A stretch of DNA of 64,000 bases, taken from positions 861,731-925,730 of the forward strand of contig VGMW01000001.1 in NCBI GenBank assembly GCA_016866235.1. The letters run 5' to 3'. Positions within the stretch are counted from its first letter, which is position 1; every line of letters starts with the position of its first letter. Positions 9,129 through 17,892 of this stretch are shown piece by piece. The notes beneath the pieces were generated by a model that searched no databases, was not told the DNA's origin, and was given only the letters and a program-made list of their open reading frames with translations. The position numbers and the translations under genes are program-made. This DNA comes from Bacteroidota bacterium. Its GTDB lineage: Bacteria; Bacteroidota; Bacteroidia; Cytophagales; Cyclobacteriaceae.

Positions 9129-11642
9129 ATGATGAAAAGATTATCACTGGCTTTTCTGCTTGTCCATTTTCTTCAAACCTTTCCGCTATTCGCTCAGCCA
9201 AAATCTGTATCCTCTGACGACCTTCTGCTTCGTCTTCAAAAGCTTAAGGTCCTCGGATCTGTTTTGTATGTGGCTGCACACCCTGACGATGAGAATACGC
9301 TTGCCATCGGTTATTTTGGCAATGAACGACTGATGACCACCGGCTATCTGTCCATGACCAGAGGTGATGGCGGACAAAATCTGATTGGTGGTGAGCTCCG
9401 GGATCGTCTCGGTCTGATTCGAACCCAGGAGCTTCTGGCGGCACGAAAGGTTGATGGTGGAAAACAATTTTTTACGCGTGCCAATGATTTTGGGTTCTCG
9501 AAAAATCCTGAAGAGACCCTTCGGATTTGGGATAAACAGTCTATTCTTTCTGATGTTGTATTAATTATCCGTCAATTCAGGCCGGATGTAATTATCACCC
9601 GTTTTCCACCCGATGCCAGAGCCGGTCATGGACACCATACCTCCTCTGCACTGCTGGCTCTTGAGGCATTTGACCTCGCTTCTGATCCAACGGCATTTCC
9701 AGAGCAGGTTTCTAAGTATGGTGTCTGGAAACCCAAACGTCTTTACCTCAACCTCAGCCGATTTTTTGCACCCAGTGTGAACGAATCCACACCAGGTGTT
9801 TTCACCATCGATATGGGGGGTTACAATCCGCTGTTAGGAAAATCGTACCCTGAGCTCTCCGCTCAAAGCAGAACCATGCACAAAAGTCAGGGCTTTGGTT
9901 CACGCGCACGCCGTGGACCAACACCGGAATTTTTTGAATACCAGAAAGGTGATCGTGCAGAAAAAGATCTGCTGGAAGGCATTAATACCAGCTGGTCACG
10001 GGTAGATGGAGGTCAACCGATCGACGGTCTAGTTTCCAAAGCCATCGATTCCTTTAATCCACAGATGCCCTGGAAGTCCATACCACAACTGGTGGCAATC
10101 CGGAAATCCATTGAGTCCATCGGCGATCCTTTCTGGAAGCAACGGAAACTTGAGGAAGTGAATTCGCTTATAAGCGATTGTCTTGGAATTTATTTCGAAA
10201 TCACTGCAGATCTTTACTATGTGAGTGCTGGTTATCAGTCTGCTTTTAATTTGGAGATCGTCAACCGTTCACCAACACCTGTTCAATTAAAGAGTTTAAG
10301 AATTAAGGGGTCAGGACTTGACACAGCGTTTAATGTAGTGCTCAAGGATAACCAACAGATGGTCAAAACCTTCAAGCGTTCTATTGACACCAACCTCAGT
10401 CCATCCGGTCCCTATTGGTTGAACGAAAAACACTCTGATGGATTATTCATCGTTCGCGATTCGAACCTTATTGGTAAACCTGAAGCATCAGCAGCATTAA
10501 TGGCCACCATGGATTTGGAGGTTGATGGTGTTTCTTTAAGCCTGGAAACGCCTGTGGTTTATAAGTCGCTGGATCCGGTTAAAGGTGAGTTGTACAGGCC
10601 GGTACAGACCACGCCTCCGTTAAAAATGTCCTTTGGCTCTTCGTTGTTGTTTTTTGCCTCTACCAAACCCCTCTCGGTTGATCTTGCCATCTCACCAGTA
10701 GTAAATCGGGAGTTATCAGGGGAATTGACATTGGAGGTACCTGCGGGATGGAAGGTTCAACCTACAGTGGTTCCAATTTCATTCAATAAAAGAGGCGAAC
10801 TGCGAAACATAAAACTTACGATAACGCCACCAGCTAAAGGTGGAGAAGGTTGGTTGCGCGCACAAGCGAAAATAGGTGATCAAACCTACGTTACTTCTAT
10901 CGAGGAAATCGCCTACGACCACATTCCTGTTCAAACCATTCAATCGGCGCTCGAAGTAAAACTGGTGAGCGCCTCCGTTGTAAAGCTTGGAAAATCCGTT
11001 GCTTATATCCGTGGTGCTGGCGATGATATTCCTGCTGCGCTGACCGCGATTGGTTACGATGTAACTGAATTTTCTGATGTTCCGACCAGGGCAGAAGACC
11101 TTTTTGGGTTTGATGCCGTGGTTTTGGGCATACGGGCACTCAATACCAACGAATCATTGTCAGCAGGGATGGCTTCACTTTTTAAATATGTGGAGCAGGG
11201 TGGGGTGGTGGTCAACCAATACAACACCAACTCCGAATTCAAGACGGATAAAATTGCTCCTTTACCGCTTACCCTCGGACGCGAGCGTGTTACCGAAGAG
11301 GACGCTGAGGTTCGCTTCCTGGCGCCTGAACATCCTGTATTGAACACGCCCAACAAAATCACCGCAGATGATTTCAAAGGTTGGGTTCAGGAAAGAGGCC
11401 TGTATTTTGGTTTGAAGTGGGACGAAGGTTTTGTCCCTGTATTATCATTGAATGATAAAGGCGAACCCGCACGCAACGGCGGACTGCTAATTGCGCGCTA
11501 TGGTAAGGGCTATTATGTTTATACAGGCTTATCCTTTTTCAGACAACTACCGGAAGGGGTGGGTGGAGCCTACCGACTTTTTGCAAACCTGATATCTTTG
11601 GGTAAGTCCCCAGATCAAAAGTCGCAGCCAGCGAGAAAATGA
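9129..11642 (+). CDS. PIG-L/LmbE-family deacetylase with large C-terminal extension
   Basis: An 837-residue exported protein with a Sec signal (LAFLLVHFLQTFPLFAQ). The N-terminal PIG-L domain has the zinc motif AHPDDE (50-55), MTRGDGGQN, and the GHGHHTSS segment. The middle (about 340-600) is beta-rich and NEW3/Ig-like. The end (about 620-830) looks like a glutamine-amidotransferase-like fold (IPAALTAIGYDVTEF, LNTNESLSAG). PIG-L enzymes remove N-acetyl groups from GlcNAc-type substrates; large exported fusions like this are common in Bacteroidota. The second codon is also ATG (9132) and could be the start. Its stop overlaps the start of a 41-codon membrane peptide gene (ATGA). Confidence 0.9.
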   Translation: MMKRLSLAFLLVHFLQTFPLFAQPKSVSSDDLLLRLQKLKVLGSVLYVAAHPDDENTLAIGYFGNERLMTTGYLSMTRGDGGQNLIGGELRDRLGLIRTQELLAARKVDGGKQFFTRANDFGFSKNPEETLRIWDKQSILSDVVLIIRQFRPDVIITRFPPDARAGHGHHTSSALLALEAFDLASDPTAFPEQVSKYGVWKPKRLYLNLSRFFAPSVNESTPGVFTIDMGGYNPLLGKSYPELSAQSRTMHKSQGFGSRARRGPTPEFFEYQKGDRAEKDLLEGINTSWSRVDGGQPIDGLVSKAIDSFNPQMPWKSIPQLVAIRKSIESIGDPFWKQRKLEEVNSLISDCLGIYFEITADLYYVSAGYQSAFNLEIVNRSPTPVQLKSLRIKGSGLDTAFNVVLKDNQQMVKTFKRSIDTNLSPSGPYWLNEKHSDGLFIVRDSNLIGKPEASAALMATMDLEVDGVSLSLETPVVYKSLDPVKGELYRPVQTTPPLKMSFGSSLLFFASTKPLSVDLAISPVVNRELSGELTLEVPAGWKVQPTVVPISFNKRGELRNIKLTITPPAKGGEGWLRAQAKIGDQTYVTSIEEIAYDHIPVQTIQSALEVKLVSASVVKLGKSVAYIRGAGDDIPAALTAIGYDVTEFSDVPTRAEDLFGFDAVVLGIRALNTNESLSAGMASLFKYVEQGGVVVNQYNTNSEFKTDKIAPLPLTLGRERVTEEDAEVRFLAPEHPVLNTPNKITADDFKGWVQERGLYFGLKWDEGFVPVLSLNDKGEPARNGGLLIARYGKGYYVYTGLSFFRQLPEGVGGAYRLFANLISLGKSPDQKSQPARK

Positions 11643-11764
11643 GTTCTACTGAAAATAAACCACCCGTCTTCAAATCCTGGAAGGGATGGTATCGATTGTT
11701 GGTGGTCGTTACCTTGTTGCAATTGCTTGCCTATTTCTGGATTACCCGAACGTTGAACATCTGA
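11639..11764 (+). CDS. 41-residue single-helix membrane peptide between deacetylase and symporter
   Basis: A short gene: ATG at 11639, TGA at 11762-11764. The product starts MSSTENKPPVFKSW, is basic and aromatic up to residue 19, then has one hydrophobic helix (LLVVVTLLQLLAYFWI) and a short tail. The ATG overlaps the deacetylase stop (ATGA) and the symporter ATG follows its stop by three bases, so it is translationally sandwiched. This strongly suggests a real gene, perhaps an accessory subunit or assembly factor of the symporter. No known family is claimed. Small single-helix peptides next to SSS transporters occur elsewhere. Confidence 0.7.
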   Translation: MSSTENKPPVFKSWKGWYRLLVVVTLLQLLAYFWITRTLNI

Positions 11765-11767
11765 CCT

Positions 11768-13474
11768 ATGATGCAAACCATTGATTGGGTCGTAATGTTT
11801 TCGACTCTTTTTCTTATTGCCTTTTATGGTTATTGGAAAACACGTGGTACCACTGGAATGGATGGCTACCTGTTGGGAAATAAGTCATTGCCCTGGTGGA
11901 ACGTCTGTCTCTCCATTATTGCCACCCAGGCGAGTGCCGTTACATTTTTATCCACCCCTGGCCAAGCCTATGAAGATGGCATGCGGTTCCTGCACTTTTA
12001 TTTCGGATTGCCGCTGGCCATGATTATTCTCAGCGTTACGGTCGTTCCGATTTTCACGCGGCTTAAAGTTTATACGGCTTACGAGTACCTTGAAAATCGT
12101 TTTGACCTGAAGGTCCGCACTTTGGGTGCCATAATTTTTTTATTGTTAAGAGGACTTTCGGTCGGCATCACCATCTATGCTCCTTCACTGATTCTTTCGA
12201 CATTGCTTCGTTGGGATATTGCGTGGACAACCCTGCTCATTGGATCTCTTGTAATGATTTACACGGTGTCTGGCGGAACCCGTGCAGTTAGTCTGACGCA
12301 GAAATATCAATTGGCCATCATCATGGCTGGAATGGTGCTTGCCGGTGGCATCGCGTATAGTTTGCTGCCAGAAGAAATTGGATTTTCTGACACGTTTGTA
12401 TTGGCAGGACAAATGGGTAAGATGAATTTGATCAGTACGGATTTCAATCTTTCAGACCGTTATAACATTTGGTCAGGATTGATCGGTGGCTTATTTCTGT
12501 TTCTGGCCTATTTCGGCACTGATCAGTCGCAGGTAGGTCGATACCTCGGCGGAAAAGATATGACAGAGAGCAGGCTTGGACTGTTGTTCAACGGCTTGTT
12601 GAAAATTCCTATGCAGTTCATCATTCTTTACATTGGTGTCTTGGTGTTCTTATTTTATCAGTTCGAACGTCCTCCTATTTTCCACAACCAATCGCTCTAT
12701 GCTCAGGCCAGGGAAACAAGTGCTGTGGCTCAATTGGATTCACTTGAAGCAGTGCTGGGTCAAACACACCAGGATCGCAGGTTGGCTGCGACCAAAATGC
12801 TGAAGGCATTGGATGAAAAGGAACCAGTGGTACTGGACCAATCAAGATCGGAATGGAAGCGTGCTGTTACGCTGGAGCAGGAGGGGAGGCAGGCTGTTCG
12901 GGAGTCCATTGCAGGTGCATTGCCTGGTGCCAAAACGATGGATAAGGATTATGTGTTTATCAATTTCACCATGCGCTATTTGCCTCATGGATTGATCGGG
13001 TTGTTGTTGGCTGTGGTTTTCCTGGCTGCTATGTCCAGTACCGCCTCTGAGCTTAATGCATTGTCTTCGACAACAGCAGTCGATATTTATAAGCGACTGA
13101 TTCAACCTACAGCGGATGAGTCGCACTATGTTTTTATGTCCAAAGTTTTCACAGTGGTTTGGACCATCTTTGCCATGATCTATGCCTCCATGGCGAACCA
13201 GGCTGAAAACCTGATTCAGTTTGTGAACATCATTGGATCGCTTTTTTATGGAACCTTGCTCGGTATGTTTTTGGCCGGGTTTTACATTCCTTATTTAAAA
13301 TCAACGGCTGTATTTATCGGCGCATTGGTGGCTGAAAGCATCATTCTCTATTTGTATTTTTTCCAGCGGGATGCTGTTGCCTTCTTGCATTACAACTACA
13401 TCAGTTGCGGGGTAGTCCTGGTGGTGGCGGTGTTGTACCAATTTCTCCTGGCAGGAGGAAAAGTTAAAAGCTAG
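11768..13474 (+). CDS. Sodium:solute symporter (SSS family)
   Basis: A 568-residue polytopic permease of the SSS family (SGLT/NIS/PutP fold), with about 13-14 helices. Recognisable parts are GYLLGNKSLPWWNV, the sodium-site region TQASAVTFLSTPGQAYEDG, and LAAMSSTASELNALSS. A hydrophilic insert of about 90 residues (roughly 300-395) separates two helices; inserts like it are frequent in Bacteroidota SSS proteins. It likely imports the sugar or sugar acid handled by the upstream enzymes. The start is a tandem ATGATG (11768/11771). It is the last gene of the cluster and is followed by a strong terminator. Confidence 0.93.
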   Translation: MMQTIDWVVMFSTLFLIAFYGYWKTRGTTGMDGYLLGNKSLPWWNVCLSIIATQASAVTFLSTPGQAYEDGMRFLHFYFGLPLAMIILSVTVVPIFTRLKVYTAYEYLENRFDLKVRTLGAIIFLLLRGLSVGITIYAPSLILSTLLRWDIAWTTLLIGSLVMIYTVSGGTRAVSLTQKYQLAIIMAGMVLAGGIAYSLLPEEIGFSDTFVLAGQMGKMNLISTDFNLSDRYNIWSGLIGGLFLFLAYFGTDQSQVGRYLGGKDMTESRLGLLFNGLLKIPMQFIILYIGVLVFLFYQFERPPIFHNQSLYAQARETSAVAQLDSLEAVLGQTHQDRRLAATKMLKALDEKEPVVLDQSRSEWKRAVTLEQEGRQAVRESIAGALPGAKTMDKDYVFINFTMRYLPHGLIGLLLAVVFLAAMSSTASELNALSSTTAVDIYKRLIQPTADESHYVFMSKVFTVVWTIFAMIYASMANQAENLIQFVNIIGSLFYGTLLGMFLAGFYIPYLKSTAVFIGALVAESIILYLYFFQRDAVAFLHYNYISCGVVLVVAVLYQFLLAGGKVKS

Positions 13475-13495
13475 GTCGCGGAACTTTTTCGGCAC

Positions 13496-13530
13496 AAAAA
13501 AAATCCCCCGGGTGACGGGGGATTTTTCTT
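13496..13530. terminator. Bidirectional rho-independent terminator
   Basis: Perfect 10-bp stem, arms 13501-13510 and 13516-13525 (AAATCCCCCG/CGGGGGATTT), with a GGTGA loop. An A-run precedes and a T-run follows, so it can stop both the symporter (plus) and the DUF2911 gene (minus), which converge here. Confidence 0.9.
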
Positions 13531-13545
13531 TTATTCTTTTTCCAA

Positions 13546-14394
13546 TTATTTGCCCAGTGACTTAACAAAGTCGTCGTTAAGCTTAACATAGTCCTGGTTA
13601 TTGGCCTTAACGGCTGCAGCGCGGCTCAGGGCTGAGGTAGCTTGTGCGCCAGCCTTATCCCCAAGCGCTTTTTGAATGCGTGCCTTGGTCAACAGATTCC
13701 AGTAAGCGTCCGGATTGGCGTTGCATGCGATGGTCATCCATTCCAGGGCCTGACGAAGGTCCTTTCCGTTTTCAAAGTAATAGGAGGCAGCCTGACCGTA
13801 AACGGTGGGGCTAACCTTTGTTGCGGCATCAATGGCCTTCATCACCTTAGAATCGAAATCAACTGCTACGTTGAATTTTACGGAAGTGTTTTCCCAGGCC
13901 AATTGAATTTTAGCATTGGCATTGTTGTCAGAGATGTCGGATATGTTGATGGTAAACATCTCCACACGCTCAGAAAGACGCTCCGGCTTTACCGTAAAAC
14001 GGGCTGCTTCCTTTGCCTTATCATACCCGTCGGTGTTACCACCAAGCTTTACATCGCTATACAGGCTGACGGTCCACTCGGTTGCACCAGGCCATGAGAA
14101 GATCAGGTAATCGCCTTTCGGTACCGCAGTACCCTCGACCTTCACATCGTCGCTAAAGGAAATAACCGTTCCGCTGTTGGCTCCGGTTCTCCAGATTTTT
14201 CCATATTGAACCAGGTACTCGGTGCCCTCTCCAAAGATCTTACGGCCCTTCATTTTGGGGCGGCTGTAGTTGACCTTTACGTCGGTGAGACCTACAACGG
14301 TCGTAACGGTGGAAGCAGGACTTGCTGAAGGCGTTTGTAACTGAGCTTCTGCCATGAGGCAGGAAAGCATAATCAGTAATGCAGTGATTCTCAT
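13546..14394 (-). CDS. DUF2911 domain protein, exported
   Basis: A 282-residue protein with a Sec signal (MRITALLIMLSCLMAEAQ). The DUF2911 signature is plain: DVKVNYSRPKMKGRKIFG, YGKIWRTGANSGT, and VPKGDYLIF. The C-terminal third (ALEWMTIACNANPDAYW, KARIQKALGDKAGAQ) reads like helical TPR units. Function of the domain is unknown; the product is probably periplasmic. Monocistronic: convergent with the symporter and divergent from the OmpA-family gene. Confidence 0.9.
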   Translation of the reverse strand: MRITALLIMLSCLMAEAQLQTPSASPASTVTTVVGLTDVKVNYSRPKMKGRKIFGEGTEYLVQYGKIWRTGANSGTVISFSDDVKVEGTAVPKGDYLIFSWPGATEWTVSLYSDVKLGGNTDGYDKAKEAARFTVKPERLSERVEMFTINISDISDNNANAKIQLAWENTSVKFNVAVDFDSKVMKAIDAATKVSPTVYGQAASYYFENGKDLRQALEWMTIACNANPDAYWNLLTKARIQKALGDKAGAQATSALSRAAAVKANNQDYVKLNDDFVKSLGK

Positions 14395-14434
14395 ATTATT
14401 ACAGTATTTAGTTTGACTTAAAACTTAGATGGCG

Positions 14435-14442
14435 CAAAGATA
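14435..14442 (-). promoter_or_regulatory. Candidate -7 element for the DUF2911 gene
   Basis: On the minus strand this reads TATCTTTG, an exact match to the Bacteroidota -7 consensus TAnnTTTG. Predicted transcription start is near 14428, giving a leader of about 34 nt. The -33 TTTG is not well matched. Confidence 0.4.
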
Positions 14443-14502
14443 TTATTATTGATCAATTGAAGACCATAACCACCCCGGAACAGGGGATAGCATGAAAACA
14501 TT

Positions 14503-14554
14503 GGGCTTAGGGTGGCATGGTCATTGCCATGGTCCGCTGCTAGCCCTATGTTTG
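14503..14554 (+). promoter_or_regulatory. Hairpin and TTG-N20-TATGTTTG promoter abutting the OmpA-family start codon
   Basis: TTG at 14524-14526 and TATGTTTG at 14547-14554 match both elements of the Bacteroidota promoter with 20-bp spacing. The predicted start of transcription falls about on the ATG at 14559, so the message would be leaderless. The -33 part lies in an imperfect dyad (CATGG 14516-14520, CCATG 14527-14531; outer GGGCT/AGCCC). Either a leaderless mRNA or a coincidental match. Confidence 0.35.
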
Positions 14555-14558
14555 TCAA

Positions 14559-16088
14559 ATGATCCGACCAATTGTATTGCTTTTCCTTTTACCTTTTGCT
14601 GCTTTCGGACAACCGTTGCCTCTCAATTCTGCCTTTGACGAACAGGCACCGGTATTATCCCCTGACGGCTATACGCTCTATTTCACCGTGGCCGGAAACC
14701 CAATCAACCGATATGGTAAGAGGGATCCGGGTGACATCTGGGCTTCGGTCAGGACCGCCAGTGGGTGGACTGCTCCGGAAGTACAGCTGCTTTGGAGCAA
14801 CAGCGCATATAACGCTGTAATAGGGTTTTCGGAATCAGGTAAAGAAATTTTCCTGATGGGTCACTACCAATCCGATGGTTCACCGGCCTCGTCCCAAGGT
14901 ATTTCTGTGGCCAGAAGGACTGCGACTGGTTGGTCATTGCCCGAGAATATTTACATACCCTACTTCGTAAACAAGAGTGTCGGTAGCGGCGGATTTGTAA
15001 ATGCATCGGGTGACGTCCTCGTATTTTCTGCCTCCGGTCCCCTGAGTATGGGTGCTGAAGATATTTTCATATCCGTCCGTGGTGATGGGGGATGGTCCGA
15101 GCCATTCTCCATAGGTCCGGTGGTTAATAGTAATTTTCAGGAGTGGTCGCCATCACTTAGTCAGGACGGAAAGACACTCTTTTTTTCCTCCAACCGTCCG
15201 GGAGGGTCAGGTAGTTTTGATGTTTACCAAACCCAAAGGCAGGGTGATGGATGGAAGACCTGGTCAAGTCCTGTGGGGGTACCAAACATCAATTCTGAGG
15301 GAAGAGAACTCTTTTACCTGGAGTCAAATGGTTTTCAATGGTTTACCTCCACGCGCGACAGCGATGGTTATGGTGACATCAAATCAATCCAAACCGGCCA
15401 GGAGCCTATTCCAGTGGTTGTGAAGCCTCAGGAAAATAAGCCTGTGGAGTCGGTTGTGCCGGAAAAACCGGTAATCGTTTCCGAAGATCTGGTCTTGATT
15501 AAAGGTTTGGTGGTGAGCAGTGCAGATAACCGCCCGCTGCCCGCATTAGTAAGCTTAAAAGGAAACCCATCGAAAACTATTTCCACCGATGCACAAGGTA
15601 TCTTTTCTATCTCACTTAAAAAGGGGGCTAGCTATACCTTGGAGACTGAGTATAAGGGGTTTATAGGATCAATTACAAAAATTGATCTGATGCAGTTCAC
15701 CTCTTCATCTACCATGCTAACCATCAAGCTTCAACCTGCTTCCGTGGGAACGGTGGTGAATCTTAACAGTGTACTTTTCCGTCAAAGTACAGCCATCCTT
15801 CTGGATGAATCCAATGATGAGCTGGATATGGTGGTTGGCTTCTTAAAAACCAATCCCACTATAAGGATTGAACTTACCGGCCACACCGATAACCGTGGAG
15901 ACCGCAGCCTGAACATCAAGCTCAGCACAGAGCGTGTTAAAAAGGTAAAAAATTATCTGGTCTCAAAAGGCATTGATGCTCAGCGCATTCAGGGAAAAGG
16001 TTACGGTGGCGCCAAGCCAATTGTCGACAACCGAACCGAGGAAGGCAGGCGACTCAACCGCCGGGTTGAATTCAAGATCATTCAATAA
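14559..16088 (+). CDS. OmpA-family protein with PD40 propeller and carboxypeptidase-regulatory-like domain
   Basis: A 509-residue envelope protein with a Sec signal (MIRPIVLLFLLPFAAFGQ). Residues about 20-275 form WD40/PD40-type blades with repeated SPDGYTLYF, SQDGKTLFFSSNRPGGSG-like motifs. A carboxypeptidase-regulatory-like segment follows (IKGLVVSSADNRPLPA). The C-terminal OmpA domain (about 400-509) has ELTGHTDNRGD and a conserved peptidoglycan-binding pattern ending in GRRLNRRVEF. It probably tethers the outer membrane or a complex to peptidoglycan, like PorE/SprF-associated proteins, though no type IX genes are nearby. Stands alone upstream of dnaB. Confidence 0.92.
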   Translation: MIRPIVLLFLLPFAAFGQPLPLNSAFDEQAPVLSPDGYTLYFTVAGNPINRYGKRDPGDIWASVRTASGWTAPEVQLLWSNSAYNAVIGFSESGKEIFLMGHYQSDGSPASSQGISVARRTATGWSLPENIYIPYFVNKSVGSGGFVNASGDVLVFSASGPLSMGAEDIFISVRGDGGWSEPFSIGPVVNSNFQEWSPSLSQDGKTLFFSSNRPGGSGSFDVYQTQRQGDGWKTWSSPVGVPNINSEGRELFYLESNGFQWFTSTRDSDGYGDIKSIQTGQEPIPVVVKPQENKPVESVVPEKPVIVSEDLVLIKGLVVSSADNRPLPALVSLKGNPSKTISTDAQGIFSISLKKGASYTLETEYKGFIGSITKIDLMQFTSSSTMLTIKLQPASVGTVVNLNSVLFRQSTAILLDESNDELDMVVGFLKTNPTIRIELTGHTDNRGDRSLNIKLSTERVKKVKNYLVSKGIDAQRIQGKGYGGAKPIVDNRTEEGRRLNRRVEFKIIQ

Positions 16089-16224
16089 CCGTTAGTGGCT
16101 TTCGCATTTCAGTTAAAGTTTCACTTTAATTGATTTTCAATGAGATGCGATTTTCCACATTTTAGTGTTTATCCTTTGTTGAAAACATTTCCTTAACCGC
16201 CTCAGATTTAACGATGTGAAATCG

Positions 16225-16248
16225 TACGTTTGAATTGTCATTTCAAAC
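16225..16248 (+). promoter_or_regulatory. Candidate dnaB promoter overlapped by an inverted repeat
   Basis: TACGTTTG (16225-16232) matches TAnnTTTG exactly and would place the start near 16239, about 25 nt before the dnaB ATG. It overlaps a perfect 7-bp inverted repeat, GTTTGAA (16228-16234) and TTCAAAC (16242-16248), which could be an operator. The -33 box is poor. Confidence 0.35.
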
Positions 16249-16263
16249 AGCGACCACTACGAA

Positions 16264-17796
16264 ATGGAGCAGAGACCGGCGCAGAGGCAGGGGATTACAA
16301 GGATAGGCAGAAATGTCCCACGGGAGATTTCCGAAAGCCTTGGCAAGCTTCCTCCTCAGGCGCTGGACTTGGAGTCCACCGTTCTCGGTGCCCTCATGTT
16401 GGAGAAAAATGCACTCACTTCTGTAGTCGAGTTTCTCCGCCCCGAACATTTTTATACCGAGCAGAACAAAGAGATCTACCAGGCAATTATAGACCTGTTT
16501 AAGTCTTCTGAACCGGTTGATATGCGCACCGTGGTTGCTCAGTTGCGCAAAAATGGTAAGCTGGAACTCGTAGGAGGTGCTTTCTACATCGCTGAACTGA
16601 CTTCAAAGGTCAGCTCTGCGGCCAACATCGAGTACCATGCCCGCATCATCATTGAAATGGCAATCAAACGCGAGCTGATTCAAATCTCCTCGCAGATCCA
16701 ACAAGATGCCTACGAAGACACGCACGATGTCTTCGACCTTCTTGACCGTACTGAACAGGCAGTTTTCAAAATTTCGGACTCAAACCTTCGTAAGAACTAC
16801 GATACCATGAAGTCCCTGATGTTCAAGGCAGTAAAAGAACTTCAGGAAAAGAAAAATCATAAAGATGGCCTAACAGGTATCCCAACCGGATTCACCCGTC
16901 TGGACCGAATTACCAGTGGATGGCAAAAAGCTGACCTAACCATCATCGCGGCTCGCCCCGGTATGGGTAAAACCGCCTTCGTGGTTTCCGCCATGCGCAA
17001 TGCAGCGGTAGACTTCAATCATCCGGTAGCCATTTTCTCTCTGGAAATGTCCTCCATTCAGTTGGTCAATCGTCTGATTTCCGCTGAAGCTGAATTAGAA
17101 TCTGAAAAGCTCAAAAAGGGAAATCTGGCCGATTTTGAATGGCAGCAGTTGGTGCATAAAACCAACCGTCTTTCTGCTGCACCTATTTTCATCGACGATA
17201 CACCTGCCTTGAGCATTCTTGAACTGCGCGCCAAATGCCGAAGGCTCAAAGCGGAACACAACATTGCCCTTATCATCATCGATTACCTCCAGCTGATGAA
17301 GGGAGATGCCGGTGGAAACCGTGAACAGGAAATAGCATCCATCTCCAGAGCATTAAAAGGCATTGCTAAGGAACTTGAGGTACCAGTTTTGGCACTTTCC
17401 CAGTTAAGCCGTGGCGTGGAAACCAGGGGAGGCGACAAACGTCCCCAGTTGTCTGACCTTCGCGAATCTGGTTCCATCGAACAAGATGCCGACATTGTTA
17501 TGTTCCTCTATCGCCCGGAATACTATAAGATCACGGTCGACGAAGACAATATGCCCACGGCAGGCATGGCAGAAGTAATCGTAGCCAAGCACCGAAACGG
17601 TTCACTGGATACTGTTAAACTGAAATTCATCGGTAAATACACCAAGTTCGCCGACTACTCTGATCCATCGTCGGAAAACAATCCTTTTTCCAGCATGATC
17701 ACCCGCGGAAGCCGCCTGAATGAAATCCGCGAAGAGCCGCCCACGCCTCCTCCTGCCAGCGAAGGCACCTCCGAGGACGACAGCGTGCCGTTCTGA
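16264..17796 (+). CDS. dnaB: Replicative DNA helicase DnaB
   Basis: The hexameric 5'-3' helicase that unwinds DNA at the replication fork. The 510-residue product has the N-terminal DnaB domain (about 30-130, starting LPPQALDLESTVLGALM), a linker, and the RecA-like C-terminal domain with Walker A ARPGMGKTA (230-238), Walker B IIIDYLQLM, and the LSQLSRGVETR and LRESGSIEQDAD motifs. Length is slightly above the E. coli protein (471), with an N-terminal extension of about 25 residues and an acidic, proline-rich tail. No intein interrupts the Walker A region. Stands alone, preceded by 175 bp with a possible promoter. Confidence 0.97.
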   Translation: MEQRPAQRQGITRIGRNVPREISESLGKLPPQALDLESTVLGALMLEKNALTSVVEFLRPEHFYTEQNKEIYQAIIDLFKSSEPVDMRTVVAQLRKNGKLELVGGAFYIAELTSKVSSAANIEYHARIIIEMAIKRELIQISSQIQQDAYEDTHDVFDLLDRTEQAVFKISDSNLRKNYDTMKSLMFKAVKELQEKKNHKDGLTGIPTGFTRLDRITSGWQKADLTIIAARPGMGKTAFVVSAMRNAAVDFNHPVAIFSLEMSSIQLVNRLISAEAELESEKLKKGNLADFEWQQLVHKTNRLSAAPIFIDDTPALSILELRAKCRRLKAEHNIALIIIDYLQLMKGDAGGNREQEIASISRALKGIAKELEVPVLALSQLSRGVETRGGDKRPQLSDLRESGSIEQDADIVMFLYRPEYYKITVDEDNMPTAGMAEVIVAKHRNGSLDTVKLKFIGKYTKFADYSDPSSENNPFSSMITRGSRLNEIREEPPTPPPASEGTSEDDSVPF

Positions 17797-17829
17797 TTTT
17801 TCTCTTTCCATCCCATTCGTCTTGCTGCT

Positions 17830-17846
17830 TAAGTCGTCCCGACTTA
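17830..17846. terminator. Weak hairpin after dnaB
   Basis: Perfect 7-bp inverted repeat TAAGTCG/CGACTTA with a TCC loop. The stem is A/T-rich and the following bases (TCTTGT) are only weakly T-rich, so termination is uncertain. Confidence 0.3.
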
Positions 17847-17892
17847 TCTTGTATGCAATGCCCGAATAATCGTTAATTCAAAAACATAACCC

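Noticed and set aside
14473-14486. CCCC/GGGG hairpin upstream of the OmpA-family gene
   Set aside because: Only four base pairs, no T-run; too weak to call a terminator or riboswitch.
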